A stretch of DNA of 64,000 bases from Lacrimispora xylanolytica (GCF_026723765.1 NZ_CP113524.1:2651001-2715000), one strand, 5' to 3'; shown: positions 6,903 to 15,553, counted from the first letter of the stretch. Notes: generated by a model from the letters alone, not told the origin. Numbers and translations: made by a program.

Positions 6903-9005
6903 TTATACCGTTCCCTTATCAACCTTTGCTGCCCGCTCTTCCACCTCTTTCTTCTGGATATCACCAGGCGCAAGTTCGTAACGGCTGAATTCATATTCGA
7001 AGGTACCCATTCCGCCGGTCATGGACCGAAGGTCTGTATTATAACCAAACATCTCGGAAACCGGTATATCCGCTTCGATGATCTGTTTTCCGTGATGATC
7101 GGAATTCATGCCAAGCACACGGCCTCTTCTGCGGTTTAAATCTCCCATAACGTCTCCTGTAAATTTATCAGGAACTCTTACTTTCAGGGAAGCGATGGGT
7201 TCTAACAGAACAGGATTTGCATCCATAAAGCCTTTTTTAAAGGCCATGGTTGCCGCCATCTTAAAGGCCAGCTCTGAGGAGTCTACAGGATGATAGGAAC
7301 CATCAAGAAGCGTTGCCTTGATGCCAACCACCGGATACGCTGCCAGCGGGCCTTTTTGCACGCATTCTGCCACGCCCTTTTCAACAGCCGGGAAATAGTT
7401 TCTCGGCACCGCTCCGCCAAAGACTGTCTCTTCAAAGATATATGGCTTTTCCAGATCACCGGAGGGTTCAAAGGACATCTTAACATCTCCATACTGTCCA
7501 TGTCCTCCGGACTGCTTTTTATATTTCCCCTGAACTTCCACTTTTTTACGTATGGTCTCCCGGTACGCAAATTTAGGCTTGCTCAGTTCAATCTCTACTT
7601 TATAACGGTTTAACAGCTTGCTTACTGCTACTTCAAGCTGCTGGTCTCCGATGGCATATATAAGGGACTGACGGTTCTCTGTATCATTAACCACCTTTAA
7701 GGTCCAGTCTTCCTCTGTGAGCTTTGATAGGGCGTTGGATACCTTATCATCATCACCCTTTGTTTTCGTCTTGTAACGCATATAAGTATAAGGAGTTGAA
7801 ATCTCTGGCTTATGGTATACAATAGGCGCAGAACGAAGTGCTATGGTATCTCCTGTCTGAGTCACATTAAGCTTAGAAACGGCTCCGATGTCTCCTGCTT
7901 TTAACTCAGAAACTTCAATGGCTTCCTTTCCTCTTAACACATACAGTTTTCCGATCTTCTCCTCAGAATCCTTGTTGACGTTAAATATAACGGAATCAGG
8001 TTTTAATGTGCCGGTACAGATTTTAAGAAGAGAGTATTTACCGATAAAAGGATCCACAATGGTCTTAAATACCCGTGCCGATAAGGATACGTTGTCATTG
8101 TACTTGGCCGTGAACCGTTCTCCTGTGGAAATATCCACGCCAATGCATTCGTAGTGATCCGGCGATGGGAAGTATTTGTCAATTGCCTGAAGCACCATCT
8201 TGGCTCCCTGGGCGTAAAGACCTGATCCTAACATGACCGGAACAATATTACCTTCTGTCACATGCTCTCTCAATGCAGATGAAATCTCATCCAGTGTGAA
8301 TTCATCTCCTGTAAAATAACGCTCCATGTATTCTTCGCTTGTTTCAGCCACCGCTTCCATAAGAGCTTCACGGGCTATTCCCAAGTTCTTCTGACTGTAT
8401 TCCGGAATCTCACATTCCACATAGTCACTGTTGGTCGTGAACCGTCTTCCGGCCATTTTTACCACATTGACAAAACCTATGAACTTTTCATTTTCACGAA
8501 TGGGAAGATGGAACGGTGCTATCTTCCTTCCAAATTCCTTTTCCAGCTTTAGTAACAGTTCCCTGAAACTCGCCTGGTCGTCATCCATATTGGTTACAAA
8601 GAAAAGCCTTGGAAGCTTGTACTTCTCACACATCTCCCATGCCTTATATGTACCAACTTCGATTCCTGCTTTGCAGTTTACTACAATCACGGCTGCATCC
8701 GCCACACTGATGGCCTCTTCAACCTCTCCAACAAAATCAAAATACCCGGGAGTATCAAGTAAGTTGACCTTTATTGGCCCATCTTCTCCTTCATACTCCA
8801 AAGGAATCAGAGAAGTGGAGATAGAAAACTGTCTCTTTGTCTCTTCTTTGTCATAATCGCTGATGGTATTACCGTCGACGATTTTACCCATTCTGCCGAT
8901 GGCTCCGGTCACGAACGCCATTGCTTCTGCCAGGGTGGTTTTACCGGCTCCCCCGTGCCCGAGTAAGGCGACGTTACGGATCTGTTTGGTTCCATACACG
9001 TTCAT
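6903..9005 (-). CDS. Elongation factor G paralogue (EF-G_bact / FusA2-like GTPase)
   Basis: A 700-residue translational GTPase with five EF-G domains. The G domain shows P-loop GHGGAGKTT, G3 DTPG (in NLLDTPGYFDF) and G4 TNMD in place of the usual NKxD. The P-loop and short N-terminus match the second EF-G-like family found alongside canonical fusA in many Firmicutes. The conserved domain IV region (SGGHGQYGDVKM) and the C-terminal GYNTDLRSMTGG motif are intact. Its role may be ribosome recycling or stress translation rather than main elongation, but that is inference. The ATG at 9005 is chosen because AGGAGGA lies 7 bases upstream; the ATG at 9011 abuts it. Not next to str-operon genes, which also argues for a paralogue. 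Confidence 0.93.
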   Translation of the reverse strand: MNVYGTKQIRNVALLGHGGAGKTTLAEAMAFVTGAIGRMGKIVDGNTISDYDKEETKRQFSISTSLIPLEYEGEDGPIKVNLLDTPGYFDFVGEVEEAISVADAAVIVVNCKAGIEVGTYKAWEMCEKYKLPRLFFVTNMDDDQASFRELLLKLEKEFGRKIAPFHLPIRENEKFIGFVNVVKMAGRRFTTNSDYVECEIPEYSQKNLGIAREALMEAVAETSEEYMERYFTGDEFTLDEISSALREHVTEGNIVPVMLGSGLYAQGAKMVLQAIDKYFPSPDHYECIGVDISTGERFTAKYNDNVSLSARVFKTIVDPFIGKYSLLKICTGTLKPDSVIFNVNKDSEEKIGKLYVLRGKEAIEVSELKAGDIGAVSKLNVTQTGDTIALRSAPIVYHKPEISTPYTYMRYKTKTKGDDDKVSNALSKLTEEDWTLKVVNDTENRQSLIYAIGDQQLEVAVSKLLNRYKVEIELSKPKFAYRETIRKKVEVQGKYKKQSGGHGQYGDVKMSFEPSGDLEKPYIFEETVFGGAVPRNYFPAVEKGVAECVQKGPLAAYPVVGIKATLLDGSYHPVDSSELAFKMAATMAFKKGFMDANPVLLEPIASLKVRVPDKFTGDVMGDLNRRRGRVLGMNSDHHGKQIIEADIPVSEMFGYNTDLRSMTGGMGTFEYEFSRYELAPGDIQKKEVEERAAKVDKGTV

Positions 9006-9043
9006 AAACATTCCTCCTGTTCCGTATTTAAGTCTATGATAAT

Positions 9044-9072
9044 ATTTTACTAAAAATGTCGTATAATTGCAA
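9044..9072 (-). promoter_or_regulatory. Promoter of the EF-G paralogue
   Basis: -35 TTGCAA (9072-9067), 17-base spacer, -10 TAAAAT (9049-9044), followed by a short leader with AGGAGG. Confidence 0.55.
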
Positions 9073-9127
9073 GCATGTCATGCAATTTGTACAATTATTT
9101 TTCGACATTTTTCTTTTTATACAAAAG

Positions 9128-9150
9128 AAAAGAGGGCTCAGCCCTCTTTC
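9128..9150 (-). terminator. Intrinsic terminator after the cell-wall-binding gene
   Basis: Stem AAAGAGGGC with GCCCTCTTT (9129-9137 and 9141-9149), loop TCA. T-rich sequence follows on the minus strand. Confidence 0.85.
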
Positions 9151-9160
9151 TCCGTCAATC

Positions 9161-9553
9161 CTATTCATAAAAGCTTTTATCCAGCTTTCCACTTGATTCA
9201 AAATAATAGTATGTCTGCCCTACATAAGCTGGGCCCGTGACCATATGGCCGTCCTTCTCAAAATAATACCAGTCATTGCCCACCTGCTGCCACCCGGTTA
9301 CCATATAACCGTCCTGATCAAAATAATACCATATATTATCCACTGCACTAAAACAACCTTTTGCATAGGAACCGTCACTGTTTTTAAGTTTCCAGCCGTC
9401 CTGTTCCTGCTGCCACTCACACCACGAAACTACAGAGTCTGTCTGAGCCATTGCCTCAATCTGTACAGGGGACCCAGGAATCCATATCATGGCTCCAATA
9501 AAGAGCGCACAGCGTGTCCCGTAGGCGGCCAGTCTTTTCCATCGTGTTCTCAT
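9161..9553 (-). CDS. Secreted cell-wall-binding repeat protein
   Basis: A 130-residue protein with a signal peptide (basic MRTRWKR start, hydrophobic core, cleavage probably near residues 34-36) followed by three choline-binding-type (CW_binding_1) repeats. The repeats are recognised by D-G-x-M-V-T-G and the aromatic W-Y-Y-F motif: NIWYYFDQDGYMVTGW, NDWYYFEKDGHMVTG, QTYYYFESSGK. There is no catalytic domain, so it is only a wall-attachment module. ATG 9553 has GGAGGG 6 bases upstream. It starts 43 bases after the retron reverse transcriptase on the same strand but has its own promoter (9607-9578), so a shared function is uncertain. Confidence 0.85.
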   Translation of the reverse strand: MRTRWKRLAAYGTRCALFIGAMIWIPGSPVQIEAMAQTDSVVSWCEWQQEQDGWKLKNSDGSYAKGCFSAVDNIWYYFDQDGYMVTGWQQVGNDWYYFEKDGHMVTGPAYVGQTYYYFESSGKLDKSFYE

Positions 9554-9577
9554 ATCTTCCCTCCACCTGTTTTTTCT

Positions 9578-9607
9578 ATTATACCAGACAAGCCTCTTAT
9601 GTTTCAA
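9578..9607 (-). promoter_or_regulatory. Promoter of the cell-wall-binding gene
   Basis: -35 TTGAAA (9607-9602), 18-base spacer, -10 TATAAT (9583-9578). The -35 box lies inside the last codons of the reverse transcriptase gene. Confidence 0.6.
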
Positions 9608-10577
9608 GTATACTTTGTATTTTTCCCTTTGCTTTTGCAAACCATATATCATCAGGATTGATATAGAGAAGATACTGGATCTTTCCAAGAAGGGAACGAA
9701 GATACCGGCGCTCTCTTTCCTCATCCGGTTCCTCTCTTCCTGTCACTGCAATATGGGATTTGGCTCCATATTTTAAGCAGTAAAATACTTCCTGGCGCAG
9801 TTTTCTCCGGTATTCCGGAGAGACCTTAGGTTTTCGATTGACTACAATACCAGTAACCGTCTGTCTCCTTCCCCAGGAAATAATTCTTGTCTTTCCCTGA
9901 TTTAAGGAAAAGCCCATATCGTTTAAAAAACCAGATACCTTCCGTATCACCGGACCTGGCTGAAAATCTCCTGAGAATGTCATATCATCACAGTATCTGG
10001 TATAAGAAATATTCCTTTTTTTGCACCACACCTTCATATAATCATCAAACGGTCTCATAACAAGATTGGATATTGCAGGGGAAGAAGGTGCCCCCTGTGG
10101 CAGATAATCCCGATAACAGCACAGAGCCGTAAGCATAGTTCCCACGGATGGTGGAAAATACCGGCCTGAAAATGCACTGTTTAAGACCATGGGGAAGGTA
10201 ATGCTTCCAAAAAAGTCTTCAATATCCATTTTTAGCACCAATTTCTTTCCTGTATGGACTGATGCATTGGTAAGAACTGAAGTGCCCTTTCGGTAGGCAG
10301 CCGCACAGGAAGACACTTCAAATTCGGATAGCACATGTTTTGTTATGTTTCTCTGAATCATTTTTAATAGATCATCTGGTACAAGAAGCTTGCGCTTTGT
10401 TCCATCGCTTTTTGGTATCAGTACGGTATGATAATGACGCTCCGTATGATTGCTTATGGCATAGAGGCAGCCAATCGCCTTTTCATCCGGCCAATCCTCG
10501 CTAAGAAGTTTAAAAGACAATAGCATGTCCCGGCAATGCTCCGGCGTACTATATTTCCAAAGTTCTGTCCCATACAT
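9597..10577 (-). CDS. Retron-type reverse transcriptase
   Basis: A 326-residue RNA-directed DNA polymerase. In order it shows the finger region with LVLKMDIEDFFGSIT (motif A, first catalytic Asp), LPQGAPSSPAISNLV (motif B), RYCDDMTFSG (motif C, YxDD with Cys at x) and LNQGKTRIISWG. VTGIVVN follows near residue 250; VTG is the signature by which retron polymerases are told from group II intron or DGR enzymes. There is no maturase or endonuclease domain, and the length fits retron enzymes. GGAGG lies 9 bases before the ATG. Directly upstream is an RNA with retron architecture (10618-10812), which supports the call. Retrons make msDNA and usually act in phage defence with an effector; no recognised effector is fused or adjacent. 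Confidence 0.93.
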   Translation of the reverse strand: MYGTELWKYSTPEHCRDMLLSFKLLSEDWPDEKAIGCLYAISNHTERHYHTVLIPKSDGTKRKLLVPDDLLKMIQRNITKHVLSEFEVSSCAAAYRKGTSVLTNASVHTGKKLVLKMDIEDFFGSITFPMVLNSAFSGRYFPPSVGTMLTALCCYRDYLPQGAPSSPAISNLVMRPFDDYMKVWCKKRNISYTRYCDDMTFSGDFQPGPVIRKVSGFLNDMGFSLNQGKTRIISWGRRQTVTGIVVNRKPKVSPEYRRKLRQEVFYCLKYGAKSHIAVTGREEPDEERERRYLRSLLGKIQYLLYINPDDIWFAKAKGKIQSILET

Positions 10578-10617
10578 AGACCAATTCCTCCGCTTCGTCA
10601 GTCAACCAGAAGTATAT

Positions 10618-10812
10618 CAGCAGAAGCAATACTAAAATGATACCGTAAGATGCGAAGACGTACGCACGCATGTGTCCCGCACATGCGCATGCACATGCAA
10701 TGTGCGGTGGTACTTCGCAGCAGCTTGCGGTCTATTATGATCCTATGATGATCCGGACAGCGACTCGCTGCCCGGCCGAATGCTTAATCCGGAAAAACTA
10801 TTGCTTCTGCTG
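10618..10812 (-). ncRNA. Candidate retron msr-msd RNA
   Basis: The region between the reverse transcriptase and the aro promoter is bounded by a perfect 14-base inverted repeat, CAGCAGAAGCAATA and TATTGCTTCTGCTG (10618-10631 and 10799-10812), matching the a2/a1 repeats of retrons. Read on the minus strand, a1 is followed at once by a G (10798), where the branching guanosine lies in well-studied retrons such as Ec86. An msr-like hairpin comes next (10775-10753, CCGGGCAGC with GCTGTCCGG). Last is a long msd-like stem: CCGTAAG/CTTGCGG (10643-10649 and 10724-10730), TGCGAAG/CTTCGCA (10651-10657 and 10713-10719) and CCGCACAT/ATGTGCGG (10677-10684 and 10700-10707). The RT start is 40 bases beyond a2. 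Boundaries are read from base pairing only. Confidence 0.88.
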
Positions 10813-10922
10813 TTATGTGAAATATTTTATCACAGGATAAAATTTTAATCCATCCTTTTCATGGTAAATGCCCATAAAACGCCAATATACGTTAAAGTGT
10901 TAAACTTTAAAGTATAAAAGCG

Positions 10923-10951
10923 TTGACAACAAGAACCCTATCGGATACAAT
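10923..10951 (+). promoter_or_regulatory. Promoter of the aromatic biosynthesis operon
   Basis: -35 TTGACA (10923-10928), 17-base spacer, -10 TACAAT (10946-10951), followed by AAAGGGAG before the DAHP synthase start. No T-box or attenuator is visible in the short leader. Confidence 0.85.
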
Positions 10952-10988
10952 GGGGATTAAATATTTGAAAAAAGGGAGAACATAGTTT

Positions 10989-12005
10989 ATGATAATCATT
11001 ATGAAGCCTAATGCTTCCGAGGAAGCTGTACTTAAAATCAAGCAAATCATTGAGGAAAATGGCCTTCAGGCACATTTGTCCAAAGGGACTCAGGTTACCA
11101 TCGTAGGTGTTGTTGGTGACAAATCAAAGCTGCAAAGTGCAAATATTGAACTGATAGAAGGTGTTGATAAAATCGTATCAGTGACAGAAACTTACAAACT
11201 AGTAAACAAAAAGTTCCATCCCGACGATTCCGTGATTTCTGTTGGTACAGCAAAAATCGGACCGGGACATTTTACCATGATGGCAGGACCATGTGCCATT
11301 GAAAACCATGACATGCTCATGGAGACTGCTTTCGCTGTAAAAAAAGCTGGCGCCCAGTTTTTAAGAGGCGGTGCATACAAGCCAAGAACCTCACCTTACG
11401 CATTCCAGGGCCTGGAAGAAGAAGGCTTAAAGTTCATGAAGGAAGCAAGGGAAGCGACGGGACTTAATATTATTTGCGAAGCTACCAGTTTACGTGCACT
11501 GGAAACTGCAGTAAAATATGTTGATATGGTACAAATTGGAGCCCGGAACATGCAGAACTTTGAGCTTTTAAAAGAAGCAGGCAAGGCCGGTGTTCCTGTT
11601 CTTTTAAAAAGAGGATTATGTGCCACCATCGATGAATGGCTGAATGCAGCGGAGTACATTGCTTCTGAGGGAAATCCTAATATCGTTCTCTGCGAACGAG
11701 GCATCCGTACTTATGAGACTGCTACCAGAAACACGCTGGACATCAGTGCAGTACCAGTCATAAGGTCCAAGAGCCATTTACCAGTTATTATCGATCCAAG
11801 CCATGCCACAGGCGTACGTGCTTACATTGAGCCTATTTCAAAGGCATCACTGGCAGTTGGTGCTGACGGACTTATCGTAGAGGTTCATCCTTGCCCAGCC
11901 TGCGCATTGTCAGACGGTCCTCAGTCTCTGACCTTTGAACAGTTCGATCATCTTATGGATGAGCTTAAGCCTTATGCAGAACTTTCCGGGAGGAATATGA
12001 AATGA
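10989..12005 (+). CDS. aroF: 3-deoxy-7-phosphoheptulonate (DAHP) synthase, type I-beta
   Basis: Condenses phosphoenolpyruvate with erythrose-4-phosphate, the first step of the shikimate pathway. The 338-residue protein has an N-terminal ferredoxin-like regulatory domain (about residues 1-72), as in the Thermotoga/Bacillus form. A KDO8P/DAHP-type barrel follows, with MMAGPCAIE, LRGGAYKPRTSPYAFQG, LLKRG, CERGIRTYE and DPSHATG (PEP and metal ligands). The added domain is the usual site of tyrosine/phenylalanine feedback in this class. It overlaps tyrA by four bases (ATGA), so the two are translationally coupled. First gene of the aroF-tyrA-aroA operon. Confidence 0.96.
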   Translation: MIIIMKPNASEEAVLKIKQIIEENGLQAHLSKGTQVTIVGVVGDKSKLQSANIELIEGVDKIVSVTETYKLVNKKFHPDDSVISVGTAKIGPGHFTMMAGPCAIENHDMLMETAFAVKKAGAQFLRGGAYKPRTSPYAFQGLEEEGLKFMKEAREATGLNIICEATSLRALETAVKYVDMVQIGARNMQNFELLKEAGKAGVPVLLKRGLCATIDEWLNAAEYIASEGNPNIVLCERGIRTYETATRNTLDISAVPVIRSKSHLPVIIDPSHATGVRAYIEPISKASLAVGADGLIVEVHPCPACALSDGPQSLTFEQFDHLMDELKPYAELSGRNMK

Positions 12006-13099
12006 GTGAAGCTTCCATTGCCTTTATCGGGCTTGGTCTGATTGGTGGCTCCATTGCCAGGGGGATCAAGCGTATGAATCCTGATACTAAAATCATGGCA
12101 TATATGCGATCCAAATCCAGGCTTTTAAAGGCCAGAGAAGAAGGAATCGTAGATGTCATCTTAGATGGAATCGGGGAAGAACTGAATGAATGTGATTTGA
12201 TTTTTCTTTGTGCTCCTGTGGAATTCAATGCAGATTACTTAGATAAGATTAAGCCCTTTCTTAAGCCAGGGGCCATTATAACCGATGTTGGCAGCACCAA
12301 GACGGATATTCACGAAGCGGTTATTCGTCTTGGCCTGGAGCACTGCTTCATCGGAGGGCACCCAATGGCAGGCTCTGAAAAGACAGGATTTGAAAATTCC
12401 TCCGTCCATCTTCTTGAAAATGCTTATTATATCATTACTCCTACTGCCCTCTCCACAGAAGATCAGATCAATCGAATGGTGGATATCGGGAATGCCATCG
12501 GTTCCATTCCACTGGTACTGGATTATAAGGAGCACGACTTTGTGGTGGCGGCCATCAGCCATCTGCCTCATATTGTAGCTTCCAGTCTGGTCAATCTGGT
12601 GAAGGATTCCGATAACAGCCAGGAGCTGATGAAGCGCCTTTCTGCCGGCGGTTTCAAGGATATTACCCGAATCGCATCTTCTTCCCCAGAGATGTGGGAG
12701 CAGATCTGCATGACCAACAGTGGGAACCTTTCCCTCATCCTGAAACGCTACATTGATTCTCTAAATGATATCGTAAAGGTGCTGGAGGATAAGGATAATC
12801 AGTATATCCATCGGCTGTTTGAGACTTCCAGAGATTACAGGGATTCCTTTTCAGAAAAAGCCAGAGGTCTTATTGAACCTGATTATACCTTTACAGTCAA
12901 CATGGCGGATGAGGTGGGAGCTATTTCCACACTTGCCGTTATTTTAGCAGCTAAGGGCATCAGCATAAGGAACATCGGCATTAACCATAACAGAGAGCAC
13001 GGAGAAGGCACTCTAAGAATTGCATTTTACGATAAAGAAGCCATGGACAACGCTTGGAAGCAGTTGGAACGATATCATTATGACTTAATACCGAACTAA
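12002..13099 (+). CDS. tyrA: Prephenate dehydrogenase with ACT domain
   Basis: Oxidatively decarboxylates prephenate to 4-hydroxyphenylpyruvate for tyrosine synthesis. The 365 residues begin with a Rossmann dinucleotide site (GLGLIGGSIARG). DVGSTK and GGHPMAGSEKTGF, the substrate-binding motifs of TyrA, follow, then a helical domain and a C-terminal ACT domain (about residue 295 on: FTVNMADEVGAISTLAVIL). The ACT domain suggests feedback by tyrosine. There is no fused chorismate mutase. The start overlaps the aroF stop (ATGA). aroA follows after 13 bases. Confidence 0.96.
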   Translation: MSEASIAFIGLGLIGGSIARGIKRMNPDTKIMAYMRSKSRLLKAREEGIVDVILDGIGEELNECDLIFLCAPVEFNADYLDKIKPFLKPGAIITDVGSTKTDIHEAVIRLGLEHCFIGGHPMAGSEKTGFENSSVHLLENAYYIITPTALSTEDQINRMVDIGNAIGSIPLVLDYKEHDFVVAAISHLPHIVASSLVNLVKDSDNSQELMKRLSAGGFKDITRIASSSPEMWEQICMTNSGNLSLILKRYIDSLNDIVKVLEDKDNQYIHRLFETSRDYRDSFSEKARGLIEPDYTFTVNMADEVGAISTLAVILAAKGISIRNIGINHNREHGEGTLRIAFYDKEAMDNAWKQLERYHYDLIPN

Positions 13100-13112
13100 G
13101 AGAGGTTACTTT

Positions 13113-14390
13113 ATGAAATTTACAAAAGCCTCCCCATTAAAGGGAGAAATAACCATTCCAGGAGATAAATCCATATCTCACCGCAGCGTTATGTTTGGCT
13201 CCATTGCAAAAGGAACCACAGAAATCACCCATTTTCTATCTGGCGCTGATTGTCTCTCCACCATCTCCTGCTTTCAAAAAATGGGTGTTTCCATAGAGAT
13301 AAGCGGAGATTCCGTGATTGTAGAAGGAAGGGGCCTCAGAGGGTTAAGAAAGCCTTCCGACACTCTTGACTGCGGCAACAGCGGTACCACTACCCGTCTC
13401 ATTTCCGGCATTCTGGCTGCCCAGGATTTTGATGTTACACTGACCGGAGACGAATCCATAAGGAAACGGCCTATGAAGCGGATTATGGAGCCCCTTTCTC
13501 TCATGGGAGCCCATATAACAAGTATTAATAATAATGGTTGTGCCCCTCTTTCCTTAAGCGGAACGAAGCTTCACGGCATTCACTATACCAGCCAGGTGGC
13601 TTCTGCCCAGATAAAATCATCTATTTTATTAGCCGGCTTATATGCAGAAGGAGAAACAAAGGTTACGGAGCCTTATATTTCCAGAAACCATTCCGAAATC
13701 ATGTTAAAATACTTCGGTGCAGATGTGAGAACAGAAGGAACCACAGCCTGTATTGCTCCGCCTGAGGAATTATTCGGAAATAAAATCAATGTGCCGGGTG
13801 ACATCTCTTCTGCTGCTTTCTTTATTGCAGCAGGACTTATGGTTCCAGGCTCTGAAATCCTCATCCGAAATACAGGCATCAATCCCACCAGAGACGGCAT
13901 CCTTTCTGTATGCCGGGATATGGGCGCCGACATCACGCTGTTAAATGAAAACACGGATTCCGGCGAGCCAACTGCCGATATTCTTGTTAAATACTCTTCT
14001 CTTCATGGCACAACTATTGAAGGAGCTATCATACCAAGGCTTATCGATGAGCTGCCTATGATCGCTGCCATGGCTTGCTTTGCAGAGGGAGAAACCATTA
14101 TAAAGGATGCCGCAGAATTAAAAGTAAAGGAATCCAACCGGATTGAAGTCATGGTCAGGAATCTTACTGCCATGGGAGCTGATGTTACCGAGACAGAGGA
14201 TGGCATGATCATTCGTGGCGGCAAGCCCCTCCACGGGGCCGTCATCGACAGCCAGCTGGATCACAGGATTGCCATGACCTTTGCAGTTACCGGATTATGT
14301 GCAGGCGGTGAAACAGAGATTCTGGGGTCAGAATGCGTTAATATATCATATCCTGGCTTTTATAATGATCTGGAAATGCTGAGACGTTAA
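13113..14390 (+). CDS. aroA: 3-phosphoshikimate 1-carboxyvinyltransferase (EPSP synthase)
   Basis: Transfers the enolpyruvyl group of PEP to shikimate-3-phosphate. At 425 residues it has normal length. Motifs seen: GDKSISHRS near the N-terminus, GNSGTTTR (about residue 88), SAQIKS (about 165), SRNHSE, the catalytic DELPMIA (about 310), KVKESNRIEV and DHRIAM. The SAQxK and RxHxE motifs are those of the class II enzymes. Last gene of the aroF-tyrA-aroA operon. The other shikimate genes are not in this window. Confidence 0.96.
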   Translation: MKFTKASPLKGEITIPGDKSISHRSVMFGSIAKGTTEITHFLSGADCLSTISCFQKMGVSIEISGDSVIVEGRGLRGLRKPSDTLDCGNSGTTTRLISGILAAQDFDVTLTGDESIRKRPMKRIMEPLSLMGAHITSINNNGCAPLSLSGTKLHGIHYTSQVASAQIKSSILLAGLYAEGETKVTEPYISRNHSEIMLKYFGADVRTEGTTACIAPPEELFGNKINVPGDISSAAFFIAAGLMVPGSEILIRNTGINPTRDGILSVCRDMGADITLLNENTDSGEPTADILVKYSSLHGTTIEGAIIPRLIDELPMIAAMACFAEGETIIKDAAELKVKESNRIEVMVRNLTAMGADVTETEDGMIIRGGKPLHGAVIDSQLDHRIAMTFAVTGLCAGGETEILGSECVNISYPGFYNDLEMLRR

Positions 14391-14463
14391 AACACAACCT
14401 AGGAATGTAATATTGCGATACCTCTACTATGATAACAAACAAAACCAATGGTGCTTAATAAAT

Positions 14464-14519
14464 AAGATACGCATGGATTTGAGTTTACCCTATTGGAAAC
14501 TCAAATCCATGCGTATCTT
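14464..14519. terminator. Long perfect hairpin after aroA
   Basis: A 23-base perfect stem (14464-14486 with 14497-14519; arm begins AAGATACGCATGGATTTGAG) with a 10-base loop. A short T/C-rich tail follows. It lies between convergent genes aroA and the nicotinamidase gene. It is longer than a typical intrinsic terminator. Confidence 0.7.
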
Positions 14520-14564
14520 TCTTTGCCAATATTTAACTAGGGTGTGTTTTAAAAATGCACGTAA

Positions 14565-15077
14565 TCAGACTACCTCTATGTGACATACCTTCATAGCATT
14601 TAACGCATTCTCATGGCTTTGCGGGGTCACTCCTGCGCAACAGGAGGAATCCACACGAATAGGGGTCTCCGGTGAAAATGCCTTAAGGAGAAGCGCATTG
14701 GAAATGACACAAATATCGGTACAAAGCCCCACAAGCTCTATGGATTCATAATTCCTGCCTTTGATATATGCGCTTAATTCGTCACTCCCGAACGTTCTTT
14801 TTTCAAATCGCTTTCCTTCATAATCCTTCAGAGAGCTATGAAGTTCCCATCCTTCGCTTCCCCTGATGCAGTGTAGAACCGGCAGTTTTTTCCCTTCCTG
14901 TGTATCTAAGTAGTTTTCTTCATGAGTATCCAGGGTAAAAACCACATCGTCAGCCGTCGCCATATATTCTTCTATTTTTTCCTTTACCCTGGGGACAATG
15001 GACAAAGCTTCCCGGGTACCTAGAGAACCATCGATAAAATCCTTTTGCATATCCACTACAACCAGCAATCGTTTCAT
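14565..15077 (-). CDS. Cysteine hydrolase, nicotinamidase-like (isochorismatase fold)
   Basis: A 170-residue protein of the isochorismatase superfamily. The Asp is in VVVDMQKDFIDG near the start, and the nucleophilic Cys is in GLCTDICVISNALLLKA (about residue 126). A conserved basic region lies around FEKRTFGSD. The TDICV context and the D-T-H-E segment favour nicotinamidase (nicotinamide to nicotinate, NAD salvage), but other small amidases share the fold. ATG 15077 has GGAGG 9 bases upstream and is preferred over a TTG two codons earlier. Its own promoter lies at 15178-15149. Confidence 0.85.
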   Translation of the reverse strand: MKRLLVVVDMQKDFIDGSLGTREALSIVPRVKEKIEEYMATADDVVFTLDTHEENYLDTQEGKKLPVLHCIRGSEGWELHSSLKDYEGKRFEKRTFGSDELSAYIKGRNYESIELVGLCTDICVISNALLLKAFSPETPIRVDSSCCAGVTPQSHENALNAMKVCHIEVV

Positions 15078-15148
15078 AAGCAAAAACCTCCAGTCACAAT
15101 TTATATTTCTTTATCTTAAGCATGAAACATTCCATGTTATGTGCGTAT

Positions 15149-15178
15149 ATTATAACAAATTCCTTATGTATCATGCAA
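15149..15178 (-). promoter_or_regulatory. Promoter of the nicotinamidase-like gene
   Basis: -35 TTGCAT (15178-15173), 18-base spacer, consensus -10 TATAAT (15154-15149). Confidence 0.65.
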
Positions 15179-15236
15179 GTCTTCTAAGGGCTTCCAGATA
15201 TGGAAAATTACTTATTGAGGTTTTTTCAAATACATA

Positions 15237-15265
15237 TTGACAAAATGACTTTAACGCATTAAGAT
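15237..15265 (+). promoter_or_regulatory. Promoter of the tryptophan T-box operon
   Basis: -35 TTGACA (15237-15242), 17-base spacer, -10 TAAGAT (15260-15265), directly upstream of the T-box leader. Confidence 0.8.
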
Positions 15266-15271
15266 AGTGAC

Positions 15272-15553
15272 TAATAAAACAAACCGTTGAAAAAGAGAAG
15301 TAAGCTTTCCCTGCGATATTTCAGAGAGCCGCCGTTGGTGCGAGTGCGGTATAAAGCGGATAGCCGAATGGACTTTTGAGGGCGGCCCTGAACCTAATTG
15401 TTTGTAGGGGCTGACGGATTCCACAACCGTTATTACTGGTGGCATATATGTTAGTATATGAAAAGTGGGCTTTTTTTAAAGTCAATTTGAGTGGCACCGC
15501 GGATTGTATAATTCGTCTCAAGTATGTAGAACTACGTACTTGGGGCTTTTTTT
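15272..15553 (+). promoter_or_regulatory. T-box leader (tryptophan) of the ABC importer operon
   Basis: The leader has a stem I region with specifier TGG (Trp codon, 15369-15371) in the context CCGAATGGACTTTTGAGGG. The T-box sequence GAGTGGCACCGCGG (15489-15502) and a terminator stem CTCAAGTATGTA/TACGTACTTGGG (15517-15528 and 15533-15544) with a T-run at 15547-15553 follow. Uncharged tRNA-Trp would favour readthrough into trpXYZ. The specifier is read by position in the conserved GAA-NNN context; it is a tryptophan codon and agrees with the transporter family. Confidence 0.9.

Noticed and set aside
10618-10812. Inverted repeats considered as an insertion-sequence or MITE terminus
   Set aside because: No target-site duplication is visible, and the internal hairpins and following reverse transcriptase fit a retron better.
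14464-14519. Long hairpin considered as a CRISPR repeat or small RNA gene
   Set aside because: Single copy with no spacers and no promoter of its own in view; kept as a terminator-like hairpin.
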